NCBI GenBank assembly: GCA_018402455.1
Contig: JAGYIG010000025.1
Location: 1-49,916, forward strand
Length of the DNA stretch: 49,916 nt
Source: Opitutaceae bacterium
Lineage (GTDB): Bacteria > Verrucomicrobiota > Verrucomicrobiia > Opitutales > Opitutaceae
Direction of reading: 5' to 3'
Below are positions 17,130 to 25,562 of this stretch, piece after piece (the stretch's first letter is position 1; every line of letters begins with the position of its first letter). The notes beneath the pieces are model-generated. The model saw only the letters and a list, made by a program, of their open reading frames with translations. It searched no databases and had not been told where the DNA came from. A program made the translations under genes and the position numbers.

Positions 17130-19103
17130 ATGAAAACCCTGCTCACCCGCATCTTCGCGCTGGCTTGGTTGGCTTTGGGGCCGACGCTGACCGGTCCCCT
17201 GTTCGCCACGCCCTGGGAGCCCGCCGAGGCGCCGCTGATGTCCCCTTGGGCGGCAGACCTCGATCCCCACAACGTCCTGCCCGAATACCCCCGCCCCACC
17301 CTCGTTCGCCCCAACTGGCTCAATCTCAACGGCGTCTGGGAGTTCTCCGCCACGACCGCGACCGATCCACTCCCCGTCGGGCAGACCCTCGCCGAATCCA
17401 TTCTCGTGCCGTTCGCCTGGGAATCCGCCCTCTCCGGCATCCGCCGCCAAATGCCGGAACATCGCGCCGTCTACCGCCGCACCTTCGAAATCCCATCCGC
17501 TTGGTCCGGCCAACGCGTGATGCTCAACTTCGGCGCCGTTGATTGGGAAGCCACCGTGCACGTCAACGGTCGCTTCGCCGGTCAACACCGCGGCGGTTTC
17601 GATGACTTCAGCTTCGATATCACCCCGTTGCTCAACGACTCCGGTCCCCAGGAATTGATCGTCGAGGTCTACGACCCCACCGACGACGCCGCCATTGCCG
17701 TGGGGAAACAGAACCTCGAAAAATTCGCCAATCCCGGCCGCTACACCTACTCCTCCGTGTCCGGCATCTGGCAGACCGTGTGGATCGAACCGGTGCCCGC
17801 CCGCCATATCGCGGCCATCCACACCAACCCCGATATCGATCGATCCACGCTCGAGGTCACCGTGAACCCCGATGTCCTCGATGAAGCCCTCTCCGCGGTG
17901 GTTATCGCCAAAATCGGTGACACCGAAATCGGGCGGGCCACCGGCGCCATCAACGTGCCCCTCACCGTGCCCGTGCCGGAGGCCCGACTGTGGTGGCCCG
18001 ACGACCCCTTCCTCTACGACCTCGAGGTCCATTTGCTGCGGGACGACCAAATCGAGGACACCATCACCAGCTACTTCGGGATGCGTAAGATCAGCCTGAT
18101 GCCCGTCATCGAAAACGGTCGGGGCCCCGTGCAAAAACTCGCGCTCAACCACACCTTCATCTTCCAAATGGGTCCCCTCGACCAAGGCTACTGGCCCGAC
18201 GGACTCTACACCGCTCCAACCGACGAGGCGCTTAAGTGGGAGGTCGATCAAATCAAGGACTGGGGCTTCAACATGGTCCGCAAGCACATCAAGATCGAAC
18301 CGGAGCGCTGGTTCTACCACTGCGATCGCGCCGGCCTGCTGGTTTGGCAGGACATGCCCAGCACCTTCAAAAAACGTTCCGACGAGGACAAAGCCCAGTT
18401 CGAGATCGAACTCGCCCGCATGGTCCGCGCGAACTGGAACCACCCGTCCATCATCAACTGGATCGTCTTCAATGAACACTGGGGGGCCTACGATGTGGTC
18501 CGGCTGACCGAATTCGTGATGGAACTCGATCCCGATCGCCTCGTCACCGGCAATAGCGGCATCGATGCCGGCCGCCCCGACGTCGACTACCAGGTCGGCC
18601 ACATCAAGGACAACCACAGCTACCGGCCGCCGCACGCGCCCCACCCACCTCACAACCGGGCCGTGGTCAACGGAGAGTATGGCGCGATCGGCTACAAAAT
18701 TCCCGGCCACATCTGGGACGTCGATGGCGATTGGGTGCACCATAACTACGAGGGGAAGGAGGCCGCCACCGCTGAATACGTGCGGTTCATCGATCAACTC
18801 CTCGAATATCGCGACCGGGATGCCTTGTCGGGTGCCGTCTACACCCAATGGACCGATTTGGAAAACGAGATGAACGGCCTGCTCACCTACGATCGCAAGG
18901 TCGAGAAACTCGAACGCACCACCATCACCGCCGCCAACCTCTCGCTCTGGCAGGCAGCGCTCGTCACCGCGCCCCGTCGATCCTCCCAACGGGGAACCGG
19001 CATTCCCGTCCGCCCCACCACCGGGGAAAGCCTGGCGCCCGGCGAGCCCACCTCCCCCGGCCGCGAAAACGCCCCCGACGGTGGACCGGACACCATCAAC
19101 TGA
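17130..19103 (+). CDS. Glycoside hydrolase family 2 protein, exported, with disordered C-terminal tail
   Basis: 657 residues; ATG 17130 starts a signal peptide (MKTLLTRIFALAWLALGPTL). Domain order is as in the GH2 at 3620: jelly roll (LNGVWEFSAT, VDWEATVHVNGRFAG, SVSGIWQTVWIE), Ig-like domain, TIM barrel. Acid/base is Glu449 in VFNEHWGAY, after NHPSIINW; nucleophile is Glu516 in VNGEYGAIG. The two GH2 proteins share several blocks (GPLDQGYWPDGL, GLLTYDRKV), so they are paralogues, yet they are separated by 11 kb of other genes. The last 45 residues are Pro/Gly/Ser/Thr-rich and have no counterpart in the first copy. The substrate is not known. Confidence 0.9.
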   Translation: MKTLLTRIFALAWLALGPTLTGPLFATPWEPAEAPLMSPWAADLDPHNVLPEYPRPTLVRPNWLNLNGVWEFSATTATDPLPVGQTLAESILVPFAWESALSGIRRQMPEHRAVYRRTFEIPSAWSGQRVMLNFGAVDWEATVHVNGRFAGQHRGGFDDFSFDITPLLNDSGPQELIVEVYDPTDDAAIAVGKQNLEKFANPGRYTYSSVSGIWQTVWIEPVPARHIAAIHTNPDIDRSTLEVTVNPDVLDEALSAVVIAKIGDTEIGRATGAINVPLTVPVPEARLWWPDDPFLYDLEVHLLRDDQIEDTITSYFGMRKISLMPVIENGRGPVQKLALNHTFIFQMGPLDQGYWPDGLYTAPTDEALKWEVDQIKDWGFNMVRKHIKIEPERWFYHCDRAGLLVWQDMPSTFKKRSDEDKAQFEIELARMVRANWNHPSIINWIVFNEHWGAYDVVRLTEFVMELDPDRLVTGNSGIDAGRPDVDYQVGHIKDNHSYRPPHAPHPPHNRAVVNGEYGAIGYKIPGHIWDVDGDWVHHNYEGKEAATAEYVRFIDQLLEYRDRDALSGAVYTQWTDLENEMNGLLTYDRKVEKLERTTITAANLSLWQAALVTAPRRSSQRGTGIPVRPTTGESLAPGEPTSPGRENAPDGGPDTIN

Positions 19104-19175
19104 GGGCACCCGCGCCCCGGATTCAATCCCCCCCCGCAAAACCCCGCGCCAGTCACCAACGTCTCTCCCGATGTG

Positions 19176-19967
19176 ATGAAACGATTGCGCTATCTCATCC
19201 TTTCGTCGGTCCTCTTATCTCCCCTCCCCGCTGCCCTTTTCGGTGGCCCCAAGCACAAGGAGCCGGACGTGCTCATCGTCGCTGACACTTTTGGCCGCTC
19301 CCCGGACGCCCTGCGCCCCACCAAAGAGCACCCCGTCTACTACATCGTGCTGGGCACCCGACAGATGGATATCGGCAGTTCCATCGCCGGCGCGCCCATG
19401 CCCTCGGTCACCGAAGTCGAGGCCCTCGTTGATCGCACCATGGCATCACAAGGCTACGTGCGCACCGCCATCGGCGGCCCGCTGCCATCGATCGTCTTGG
19501 TCACCACCTTTGGCCAAGCCAACGTGGAGTATGACACTTGGGAGGAAACCGAGGTCGATGCCGAAACCGGAGAGATCACCGGGACCTCCACCGTAACCTA
19601 CTCCACCACTACCACGGCCACCGTGGCCGCCTTGGTCGGGGGCTATCGCGCCCAAAAAAACATGATCAGCGCAACCACGGCCAGCGACCTCAACGACGCC
19701 GCCCAAACCGACCGCGCCTACGTCACCGTCGCCGCCCTCGATGCGACGGCCTTGTTAAAGCAACAGAAGCAAATCGTCTGGCGCACCCGCATGAGCATTC
19801 CGTCCACCCGCCACCACCTGCCGGACAATCTGGCACTCATGCTCAGGAGCGCCGCTCCGTATCTGGGAAGTGATACCGCGGTGCCCGTCTTCATCGACGA
19901 ACGGGACCGCCGCAACACCGCGATCGAAATCGGCGATCTCGAGGTGGTCGATGCCGAGGCCAATTGA
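19176..19967 (+). CDS. Exported protein of unknown function
   Basis: 263 residues. ATG 19176 is preferred over the overlapping GTG at 19173; it gives MKRLRYLILSSVLLSPLPAA, a signal peptide. I recognise no family. Visible features: an early VLIVADTFGRSP, a Thr-rich segment (TSTVTYSTTTTATVAAL) around residues 130-150 flanked by acidic residues, and a C-terminal half with VWRTRMSIPSTRHHLPD and VPVFIDERDRR. There is no Cys after the leader, so it is probably periplasmic or secreted and soluble. It sits between the GH2 gene and the redoxin gene (47 nt downstream) and may belong with the latter. Confidence 0.75.
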   Translation: MKRLRYLILSSVLLSPLPAALFGGPKHKEPDVLIVADTFGRSPDALRPTKEHPVYYIVLGTRQMDIGSSIAGAPMPSVTEVEALVDRTMASQGYVRTAIGGPLPSIVLVTTFGQANVEYDTWEETEVDAETGEITGTSTVTYSTTTTATVAALVGGYRAQKNMISATTASDLNDAAQTDRAYVTVAALDATALLKQQKQIVWRTRMSIPSTRHHLPDNLALMLRSAAPYLGSDTAVPVFIDERDRRNTAIEIGDLEVVDAEAN

Positions 19968-20014
19968 TCGGATTTTTTGCCCATCGAAAATCAACCCGGC
20001 GTGAACCCGTAACC

Positions 20015-20599
20015 ATGCATTTAAACCTTTTTCCTCTTGGTGGGCTGATCGGCCTGATTTCCGCAGTGGCGACGCCGGCCCCTCCCGCGGGAGTCGATCT
20101 GGCCGGACAACCCGTCGCCCCCCTGCAGGTCAGCACCGGGACCAGGGCCGTCGTGCTTTTTTTCACCGCCCCGGATTGCCCGATCGCCAATCGCTATGCC
20201 CCGACGATGTCACGGCTGGCCGCCGAGTTTGCCGACTCCGCCATCACCACGTGGTTGATCTACGCCGACGATCTGGGCGACCCACCGGTGATCCAACAAC
20301 ATCAGACCGATTTTCGGCTCAAACTGCCCACCGCCCTCGACCACGACTTCGCCATTGCCGACTATGCCGGTGCCACCGTCACTCCCGAGGCGGCCGTCTT
20401 TGTCTTCTCCGGCGAAGACCGCTCGCCCCAGCTGGTCTACCGAGGAAGGATCGACGACCAATATCAGGGTTTCGGTCAATTCCGCCCCGCGGCCACCCAA
20501 CACGAACTGCACGATTTACTCACCCGCATCGCCACTGGCGAAGTTCCTGAACTCATCACCACCAAGGCCATCGGCTGCTACCTTCCCCGACCGCAATAA
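20015..20599 (+). CDS. Redoxin/thioredoxin-fold protein, exported
   Basis: 194 residues. ATG 20015 leaves a hydrophobic leader (LFPLGGLIGLISAVATPAP); the frame is open upstream to 19964 without a better start. A thioredoxin-fold core is shown by VVLFFTAPDCPIANRYAPTM (one conserved Cys in DCPIANRY), followed by TTWLIYADD and VTPEAAVFVF, as in AhpC/TSA-type redoxins. A second redox Cys of a CxxC pair is absent; the only other cysteine is near the C-terminus (IGCYLP). This redoxin type often sits directly before a cytochrome c/copper monooxygenase gene in PVC bacteria (from memory), exactly as here (51 nt gap). A role in copper handling or electron delivery is inference. Confidence 0.8.
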   Translation: MHLNLFPLGGLIGLISAVATPAPPAGVDLAGQPVAPLQVSTGTRAVVLFFTAPDCPIANRYAPTMSRLAAEFADSAITTWLIYADDLGDPPVIQQHQTDFRLKLPTALDHDFAIADYAGATVTPEAAVFVFSGEDRSPQLVYRGRIDDQYQGFGQFRPAATQHELHDLLTRIATGEVPELITTKAIGCYLPRPQ

Positions 20600-20650
20600 G
20601 GAATCGGCCACCCGCACCCCCCATCAAGTCCCACGGCAAACTTCGTGATC

Positions 20651-22933
20651 ATGCGTGTCCAGCTTCAGGTCCGCCGCCGCGCCCGGCCGCGGTTAAAAAA
20701 AATCGGCGGCCTCATCGTCGGGGGGTTGGTGGGCACGCTGGCACCGGCGGAGCCCGGGCCTGACTTCGCCACGGATATCGCACCGATCATCTACCAGAAC
20801 TGCATCGACTGTCACCGACCCGGTGGCATCGGACCGTTCTCGCTGACCGACTACCCTGCGGTCAGCCGCCGCGCCCGCCAGATCGCTGAGGTCGTTGAGG
20901 ATGGCTACATGCCCCCGTGGAAACCAAACCCTCATCGGAGCCCGGTCCTCATCGGCGATCGCTCACTCCCCCCGGCCGCCATCGACCTGATCGTCGAATG
21001 GGCAGCCGCCGGCGCCCCCGCGGGCGACCTGTCCTCGCTCGCGCCTCCGATCGTGCCGACGCAGGACTGGGCGCTCGGCCATCCCGACCTCATTATCGAC
21101 TTCCCCGCCGCCTATGAACTCGCGGCCGAAGGCCACGACGTTTTCCAAAACTTCGTGCTCCGCATTCCCCTCGCGGAACGCCGTTTTGTGCGTGCCCTTG
21201 AATTTCTCCCCGAAGCATCTCTGGTCATTCACCACGCGGTCATCGCCTTCGATGCCACCCCCCAAAGTCGCCAACGTGACGAGGCCGACCCCGGACTCGG
21301 TTTTACGTCGATGGATCGAGGCCGTGCCTCCACCCCGAACGGCCACATCATCGGCTGGACCCCCGGGCAGGTGCCCTACGAGGTGTATCCCGGCACCGCC
21401 TTCGAACTTACGCCGGGCACCGACCTGGTGGTGCAATTGCACTTGCTCCCCTCCGGCAAACCCGAACGCGTCAGCCCCCGGGTCGGGCTGTATTTTTCCG
21501 ACGAGCCCCCCACCCGCAGTGGGTTTGTCGCGCTACTGCGGGAGCATGTCATTGATATTCCGGCCGGCGAAAGCGCTTACCCCATTCGCGAGGAGTTTAT
21601 CCTGCCCACCGCCGCCGCGGTGCTGGGTTTGTATCCGCATGCGCACTACCTGGGCCGGGACCTGCAGATCTACGCCGAGCCGCCCGACGGCACCCGACGG
21701 TGGCTCATGCACATTCCGGACTGGGACTTTAACTGGCAGAGCGACTACCGTTTTGCCACCCCCCTCGAACTGCCCGCCGGCACCAAGCTGGTGATGGCTT
21801 ACACCTTCGACAATTCCGCCGCCAACCCCCGCAACCCCCGGAATCCGCCCGAGCGCGTGCGCGGCGGTTGGAGCTCGTTTGATGAGATGGGCGAGGTTGC
21901 GATCCAACTCCTGCTGTCCGATCGGTCCGACCTGCCACTGCTCGAAGAAGCACAGGCGCGCTACCTGATCGATTCCGGTGAGAAGTCCGCTGATACCTTC
22001 TACAATCTGGGCCTTGCCCTCGATCGGCAGCACCGCTTCCCGGAGGCCATTTCGCCCTATGAAAATGCCCTGCGGCTCGATCCCACCAACGCGGCTGCCC
22101 TCAACAACCTGGGGGGGATTTACGAGCGTTTAAACGCGGCTGATCGGGCGATCCCCCTCTACGAGCGGGCGCTCGCGGCCGATCCCGCCCTCACCGTGAC
22201 CCGATTAAACCTCGCCCACCTGTTCCAGCGCGACGGGCGGACCGTCGAAGCCGCAAACGTGCTCCGCCAGGGACTGGCCCTGCGCCCCGAAGATCTTCCG
22301 CTGCGCCTTGCGCTCGCCGAGTCCCAAATCGCGGGTCGCAATGCCGCCGGAGCGCTGGTCACTCTTGAACAAGGCCTGCCATGGCACCACCAGGACCCTC
22401 GTCTGCGTTTTCATCTCGGCCAGATCCGCCTCGTCAACCAACAACTCGAGGCGGGTCTCGCGGACCTGCAGGCGGTCACCAACCTTTCCCTCCTCACCGA
22501 CGGAAGCGTCGATGTCGCGGCCACCAATCTCATTCGCGGCAATGCATACTTTGCCCTCGCGCTGCTGGCCCAACAGCGTCGCGACCTCCCCGAGGTTGAA
22601 CGCCGCCTCGCCGACTGCCTTGCCGTCCGGCCTCACCATCGTGACGCCCTGCTCATGTCGGCCGGCGTGGCGATGATCCAGGATACCCCCACCGTCGCGA
22701 TTCCCCACTTGGTAGGCCTGCTCCAACTCCCCCCCGACCAGCGACCGACTGAGGATGAGGTGCTGGGAATCATGCCTTTCCCGGACGGTGTGCACGTGTG
22801 GGCCCAGGCCCTGGCCGCCACCGGCCAGGGCGACACCGCCCGCGAGTTCCTCGCCCGCCACGCAGCCGAAGCCCGCCAGCGCGGCCGACCGGAATGGGGG
22901 GAATTGATGGAGTCCTGGTTGCGAGAGCTATAA
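20651..22933 (+). CDS. Fusion: cytochrome c, copper type II (PHM-like) monooxygenase and TPR repeats
   Basis: 760 residues. ATG 20651 follows an in-frame GTG at 20645 and precedes a basic, hydrophobic leader (RLKKIGGLIVGGLVGTLAP). Haem c motif: Cys51-Ile-Asp-Cys54-His55 with CHRPGGIGPFSL and a later MPPWKP as possible Met ligand region. The copper monooxygenase part (about 140-425) has HHAV (His194/195), VVQLHLLPSG (His264) and LYPHAHYLG (His330 and His332), matching the two copper sites of peptidylglycine monooxygenase-like enzymes. From about 440 on, TPR motifs recur (FYNLGLALDRQHRFPEAI, ALNNLGGIYERLNAADRAI). It probably acts in the periplasm as an oxidising enzyme with its own electron-transfer haem; the substrate is unknown. 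Confidence 0.85.
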   Translation: MRVQLQVRRRARPRLKKIGGLIVGGLVGTLAPAEPGPDFATDIAPIIYQNCIDCHRPGGIGPFSLTDYPAVSRRARQIAEVVEDGYMPPWKPNPHRSPVLIGDRSLPPAAIDLIVEWAAAGAPAGDLSSLAPPIVPTQDWALGHPDLIIDFPAAYELAAEGHDVFQNFVLRIPLAERRFVRALEFLPEASLVIHHAVIAFDATPQSRQRDEADPGLGFTSMDRGRASTPNGHIIGWTPGQVPYEVYPGTAFELTPGTDLVVQLHLLPSGKPERVSPRVGLYFSDEPPTRSGFVALLREHVIDIPAGESAYPIREEFILPTAAAVLGLYPHAHYLGRDLQIYAEPPDGTRRWLMHIPDWDFNWQSDYRFATPLELPAGTKLVMAYTFDNSAANPRNPRNPPERVRGGWSSFDEMGEVAIQLLLSDRSDLPLLEEAQARYLIDSGEKSADTFYNLGLALDRQHRFPEAISPYENALRLDPTNAAALNNLGGIYERLNAADRAIPLYERALAADPALTVTRLNLAHLFQRDGRTVEAANVLRQGLALRPEDLPLRLALAESQIAGRNAAGALVTLEQGLPWHHQDPRLRFHLGQIRLVNQQLEAGLADLQAVTNLSLLTDGSVDVAATNLIRGNAYFALALLAQQRRDLPEVERRLADCLAVRPHHRDALLMSAGVAMIQDTPTVAIPHLVGLLQLPPDQRPTEDEVLGIMPFPDGVHVWAQALAATGQGDTAREFLARHAAEARQRGRPEWGELMESWLREL

Positions 22934-22963
22934 CGGGGCAGTCTTACCCGCAATTCCCCTCCT

Positions 22964-22972
22964 TTACGGTCA
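22964..22972 (+). promoter_or_regulatory. Conserved intergenic nonamer TTACGGTCA, copy 1
   Basis: TTACGGTCA lies 51 nt before the start codon of the gene at 23024. The same nine bases, in the same orientation and at similar distance, occur before the genes at 28529 and 37229. No other copy was seen in the window on either strand. It could be a promoter element or regulator half-site; the function is unproven. Confidence 0.35.
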
Positions 22973-23023
22973 GAGGCCGTCACCACCGCGATCGGCTTTG
23001 CCGGCAGCCTTAATCGACGACTC

Positions 23024-24322
23024 ATGACCGCCCGTTTGCTTGGTTCCTTCCTGTTGCTCGGCGTCCTTACCGTCTGCGGCACCACTGCTCCCGTCAAACC
23101 TCACCTCTGGGTTTATACGGACATGTCAGACCCCCGCGTGCAGCGCACCGGCGGACACCCCTACAACGATCCCGACGATATCTGCACCCTCGCCGCCCTG
23201 CTGCTGCAGGCCAACCGTTTCCACCTCGAGGCGGTGGTCTATTCGTCCAATCACCGCAAGGGGCTGGGCGACGATACCGACTTCGTGGAGTCCATCATGG
23301 CCAACGCCTACGACCACGACCGCCCCCACCTCGAAGCGGCGCTGGGTGGCTATCAGGAATCCGTCCATTTCGTGCGCTCGAGCCTGCGTCGCACCGACCC
23401 AACCGAGCGCTTTGACCCGGATCGGGACTACGCCGACCTCACCGATCTGCCGACCGTGCAGGCCCTGGTCGACTATGCCACCAAGAATCCGGTCTACGTG
23501 CTGCTGTGGGGACCCGTCACCGAAGGGGCCATCGCCGCCCAACATTGTCTCGCCACCGGTAATGAGGCCGCCCTCGCCAATCTGACGTTCATCGCCCACT
23601 GGACCCGCTCCTACATCGCCCAAGGCACACCGGAAGCGCCGCACCAAGTGGCCAACTGCAACGACGATGCCCAAGCCTGTCGGTGGCTGCACGAAACCGC
23701 TCAGCGCGACCGCCGGGTGAAATTCATCGAAGTCGGTTCCACCGGCCAAACCGGTATCGTCAACGGCTCAGTCGGCTATCCCCATTTTGCTGACTTCACC
23801 CAAAGCCGCCTCGGTCAGATCTTCATTCACGCGAAAACCTACGGCGGCAAACCCGACCAGTCGGACGGCGCCACCTTTTGGACGCTGGTGGAGGAGCTTG
23901 GCGCGACGCTCGCCGACTTCACCACCGACGGCACGTTCTCCCAAGCCCGCGAAGAAAACGCCCGCGACAAGTTTCTCGCCGACGGCCATGCCCTCCTCGA
24001 CGACCTGCGCATGCGCTCCAATGCCGCAGCCGTGGCGGCCAACCCCTTCCCCGCCGCCACCATCGCCGAACACTTCACCTACGTCTACCAATTCATCCGT
24101 GGCAATTACGGTATGCACCTGCCGCTGGCGGCAGCGGTGACCGTTTTTCGGCCCGACGGCAGCCCACTTTGGTCAGCCGAGAAACCCGCGGGCGACCATG
24201 ACCTGACGTTCATGCAGGACCAGCCTGTCGGAGATTACCCCGTCACCGTGACTCACGGCGACTTCACCCGCCACTTCACGCTCACCGTCTTCCCCGACGG
24301 CCGCGCCCCCCGCGACTGGTAG
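23024..24322 (+). CDS. DUF1593-like nucleoside-hydrolase-fold protein, exported
   Basis: 432 residues; ATG 23024 starts a signal peptide (MTARLLGSFLLLGVLTVCG). The N-terminal acidic motif NDPDDICTLAALLL after VYTDMSD mirrors the calcium-binding Asp cluster of nucleoside hydrolases. Further family blocks are GGYQESVHFVRSSL, YVLLWGPVTEGA, LTFIAHWTRSY and FIHAKTYGGKPDQSDG. The last 70 residues form a beta domain. It is the intact relative of the disrupted gene at 1149, which served to trace remnants there. Whether it hydrolyses N- or O-glycosidic bonds is unknown; exported DUF1593 proteins recur in polysaccharide loci. The nonamer TTACGGTCA lies 51 nt upstream. Confidence 0.8.
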   Translation: MTARLLGSFLLLGVLTVCGTTAPVKPHLWVYTDMSDPRVQRTGGHPYNDPDDICTLAALLLQANRFHLEAVVYSSNHRKGLGDDTDFVESIMANAYDHDRPHLEAALGGYQESVHFVRSSLRRTDPTERFDPDRDYADLTDLPTVQALVDYATKNPVYVLLWGPVTEGAIAAQHCLATGNEAALANLTFIAHWTRSYIAQGTPEAPHQVANCNDDAQACRWLHETAQRDRRVKFIEVGSTGQTGIVNGSVGYPHFADFTQSRLGQIFIHAKTYGGKPDQSDGATFWTLVEELGATLADFTTDGTFSQAREENARDKFLADGHALLDDLRMRSNAAAVAANPFPAATIAEHFTYVYQFIRGNYGMHLPLAAAVTVFRPDGSPLWSAEKPAGDHDLTFMQDQPVGDYPVTVTHGDFTRHFTLTVFPDGRAPRDW

Positions 24323-24346
24323 CCGCCCTCCTCTCCCCCCCTTAGT

Positions 24347-24367
24347 TTTTAACCGGATTGGTTAAAA
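24347..24367. promoter_or_regulatory. Perfect 8-bp palindrome, possible operator
   Basis: TTTTAACC (24347-24354) and GGTTAAAA (24360-24367) are exact inverted repeats around GGATT. It lies in the 70-nt gap between genes at 24322 and 24393, 25 nt before the latter's start. The size and symmetry suit a dimeric repressor site; the A/T-rich arms stand out in this GC-rich DNA. The T run is on the wrong side for a standard forward terminator, but a short bidirectional terminator cannot be excluded. Confidence 0.4.
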
Positions 24368-24392
24368 CCCCTTCAACACCCCTGCCTTTGCC

Positions 24393-25460
24393 ATGAAAGC
24401 CTGTCGATTCCTTACCCTTATACTGATGCCACTCGGCACCCTTTTGCTTCCTGCGAAAAGTATCCATGATCTCAAACTGGAGGAGCCGCTGCCCACGTTT
24501 ATCACGGCGGTCACCACCTTTGGTCAGCGCCCGGACTGGGCCCCCGATGGGAAGAGTATAGTGTTTTTGGAAAAAACCTACGGTGACGTGTATCGGGTCG
24601 ACATCGCGACCCGGGAGGTGGTGCCCCTGACGCACGACTACTACCACGAAGGCTACACCCGGGCCCTCTATTTGCCCAATGGCGACCTCCTGCTTTCGGG
24701 CGCTCGCAGCTTCGATGCGGCGAACCCCGGGGCCTCCCGCAACGAAGCCAATGCCGAGCTCTGGGTCTTTCGGCCCGGCGCGGGTAAACCACCGGTGCCA
24801 CTCGGCGTCAACTGCCGCGAGGGTCCCGCCGTTTCCCGCACTCAGATGCGAATCAACTGGGCAGTGGGCGAAGCACTCCACCTCGCCGATATCGCCTATG
24901 ATGCCGACGACCAGCCCTACCTCGCCCATCATCGCGTGGTCCTCACCCACGCCGACTTGCCCTACGACGATGGCCTCATCGAGGCCCAGGATTTTCGCCC
25001 CGGAGCCGAGCATGAGTTGCTCATCAATATCTACCGCAAAATCGACAACACGTTGTCCGAGACCTACGGACTTGATCTGCGGGACGGCTCTTTGACCGAC
25101 TATTCGCTCCTCCCCACCCGCTACAGCGAGCCCGAAGGTGTGTTTCCCAGCGGCGATCACATTCTGATCGAAAGCAGTCGCCATGCGCACAACTACCGCG
25201 GACAGAAAAACTACACCGGCATCGATCTCTACATCCTGGCGTTGGACGGGAGTGGGGCGACCACCCGCCTGACGACCTTCAACGAGAATCCCACCTTCAA
25301 GGCCTCCCAAGGAGTCATCTCGCCGGACGGCCGTTATATGGCGTTTCAGATTTCCCGCACCACCGACCTCACCGGTTTTGGCTACGGCATCATGCTGATG
25401 GATATTCCCGCCTATATGTCGGCTCGGGGGTTGCGCATGCCCGGGACCAACTTGAACTAG
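24393..25460 (+). CDS. TolB-like beta-propeller protein, exported
   Basis: 355 residues; ATG 24393 with a signal peptide (MKACRFLTLILMPLGTLLLP). PD40/TolB-type blades are visible: QRPDWAPDGKSIVFLEK, YTRALYLPNGDLLLSG, SEPEGVFPSGDHILIESS and QGVISPDGRYMAFQISR. Several His residues (HDYYHEGY, HHRVVLTHAD, SRHAHNYRG) recall the oligogalacturonide lyase-type propellers, but I cannot assign an active site. It may be an enzyme or a scaffold or binding protein. A palindromic possible operator precedes it by 25 nt; the next gene starts 102 nt downstream. Confidence 0.7.
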   Translation: MKACRFLTLILMPLGTLLLPAKSIHDLKLEEPLPTFITAVTTFGQRPDWAPDGKSIVFLEKTYGDVYRVDIATREVVPLTHDYYHEGYTRALYLPNGDLLLSGARSFDAANPGASRNEANAELWVFRPGAGKPPVPLGVNCREGPAVSRTQMRINWAVGEALHLADIAYDADDQPYLAHHRVVLTHADLPYDDGLIEAQDFRPGAEHELLINIYRKIDNTLSETYGLDLRDGSLTDYSLLPTRYSEPEGVFPSGDHILIESSRHAHNYRGQKNYTGIDLYILALDGSGATTRLTTFNENPTFKASQGVISPDGRYMAFQISRTTDLTGFGYGIMLMDIPAYMSARGLRMPGTNLN

Positions 25461-25562
25461 CGAGCGAACTCGGACTGGGGAGGTGGTCGGGGCGAGTGGC
25501 ATTACTGACCACTAAGCGCCGGATTGGAATCCCCTCCCGGCCCTCGCAACCTTCCCGTCATC

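Noticed and set aside
16950-19139. Minus-strand open frame of 729 codons opposite the second GH2 gene
   Set aside because: It lies fully opposite a gene with clear catalytic motifs; its translation is Gly/Val/Asp/Glu-rich without domains. Long antisense frames are expected in GC-rich DNA.
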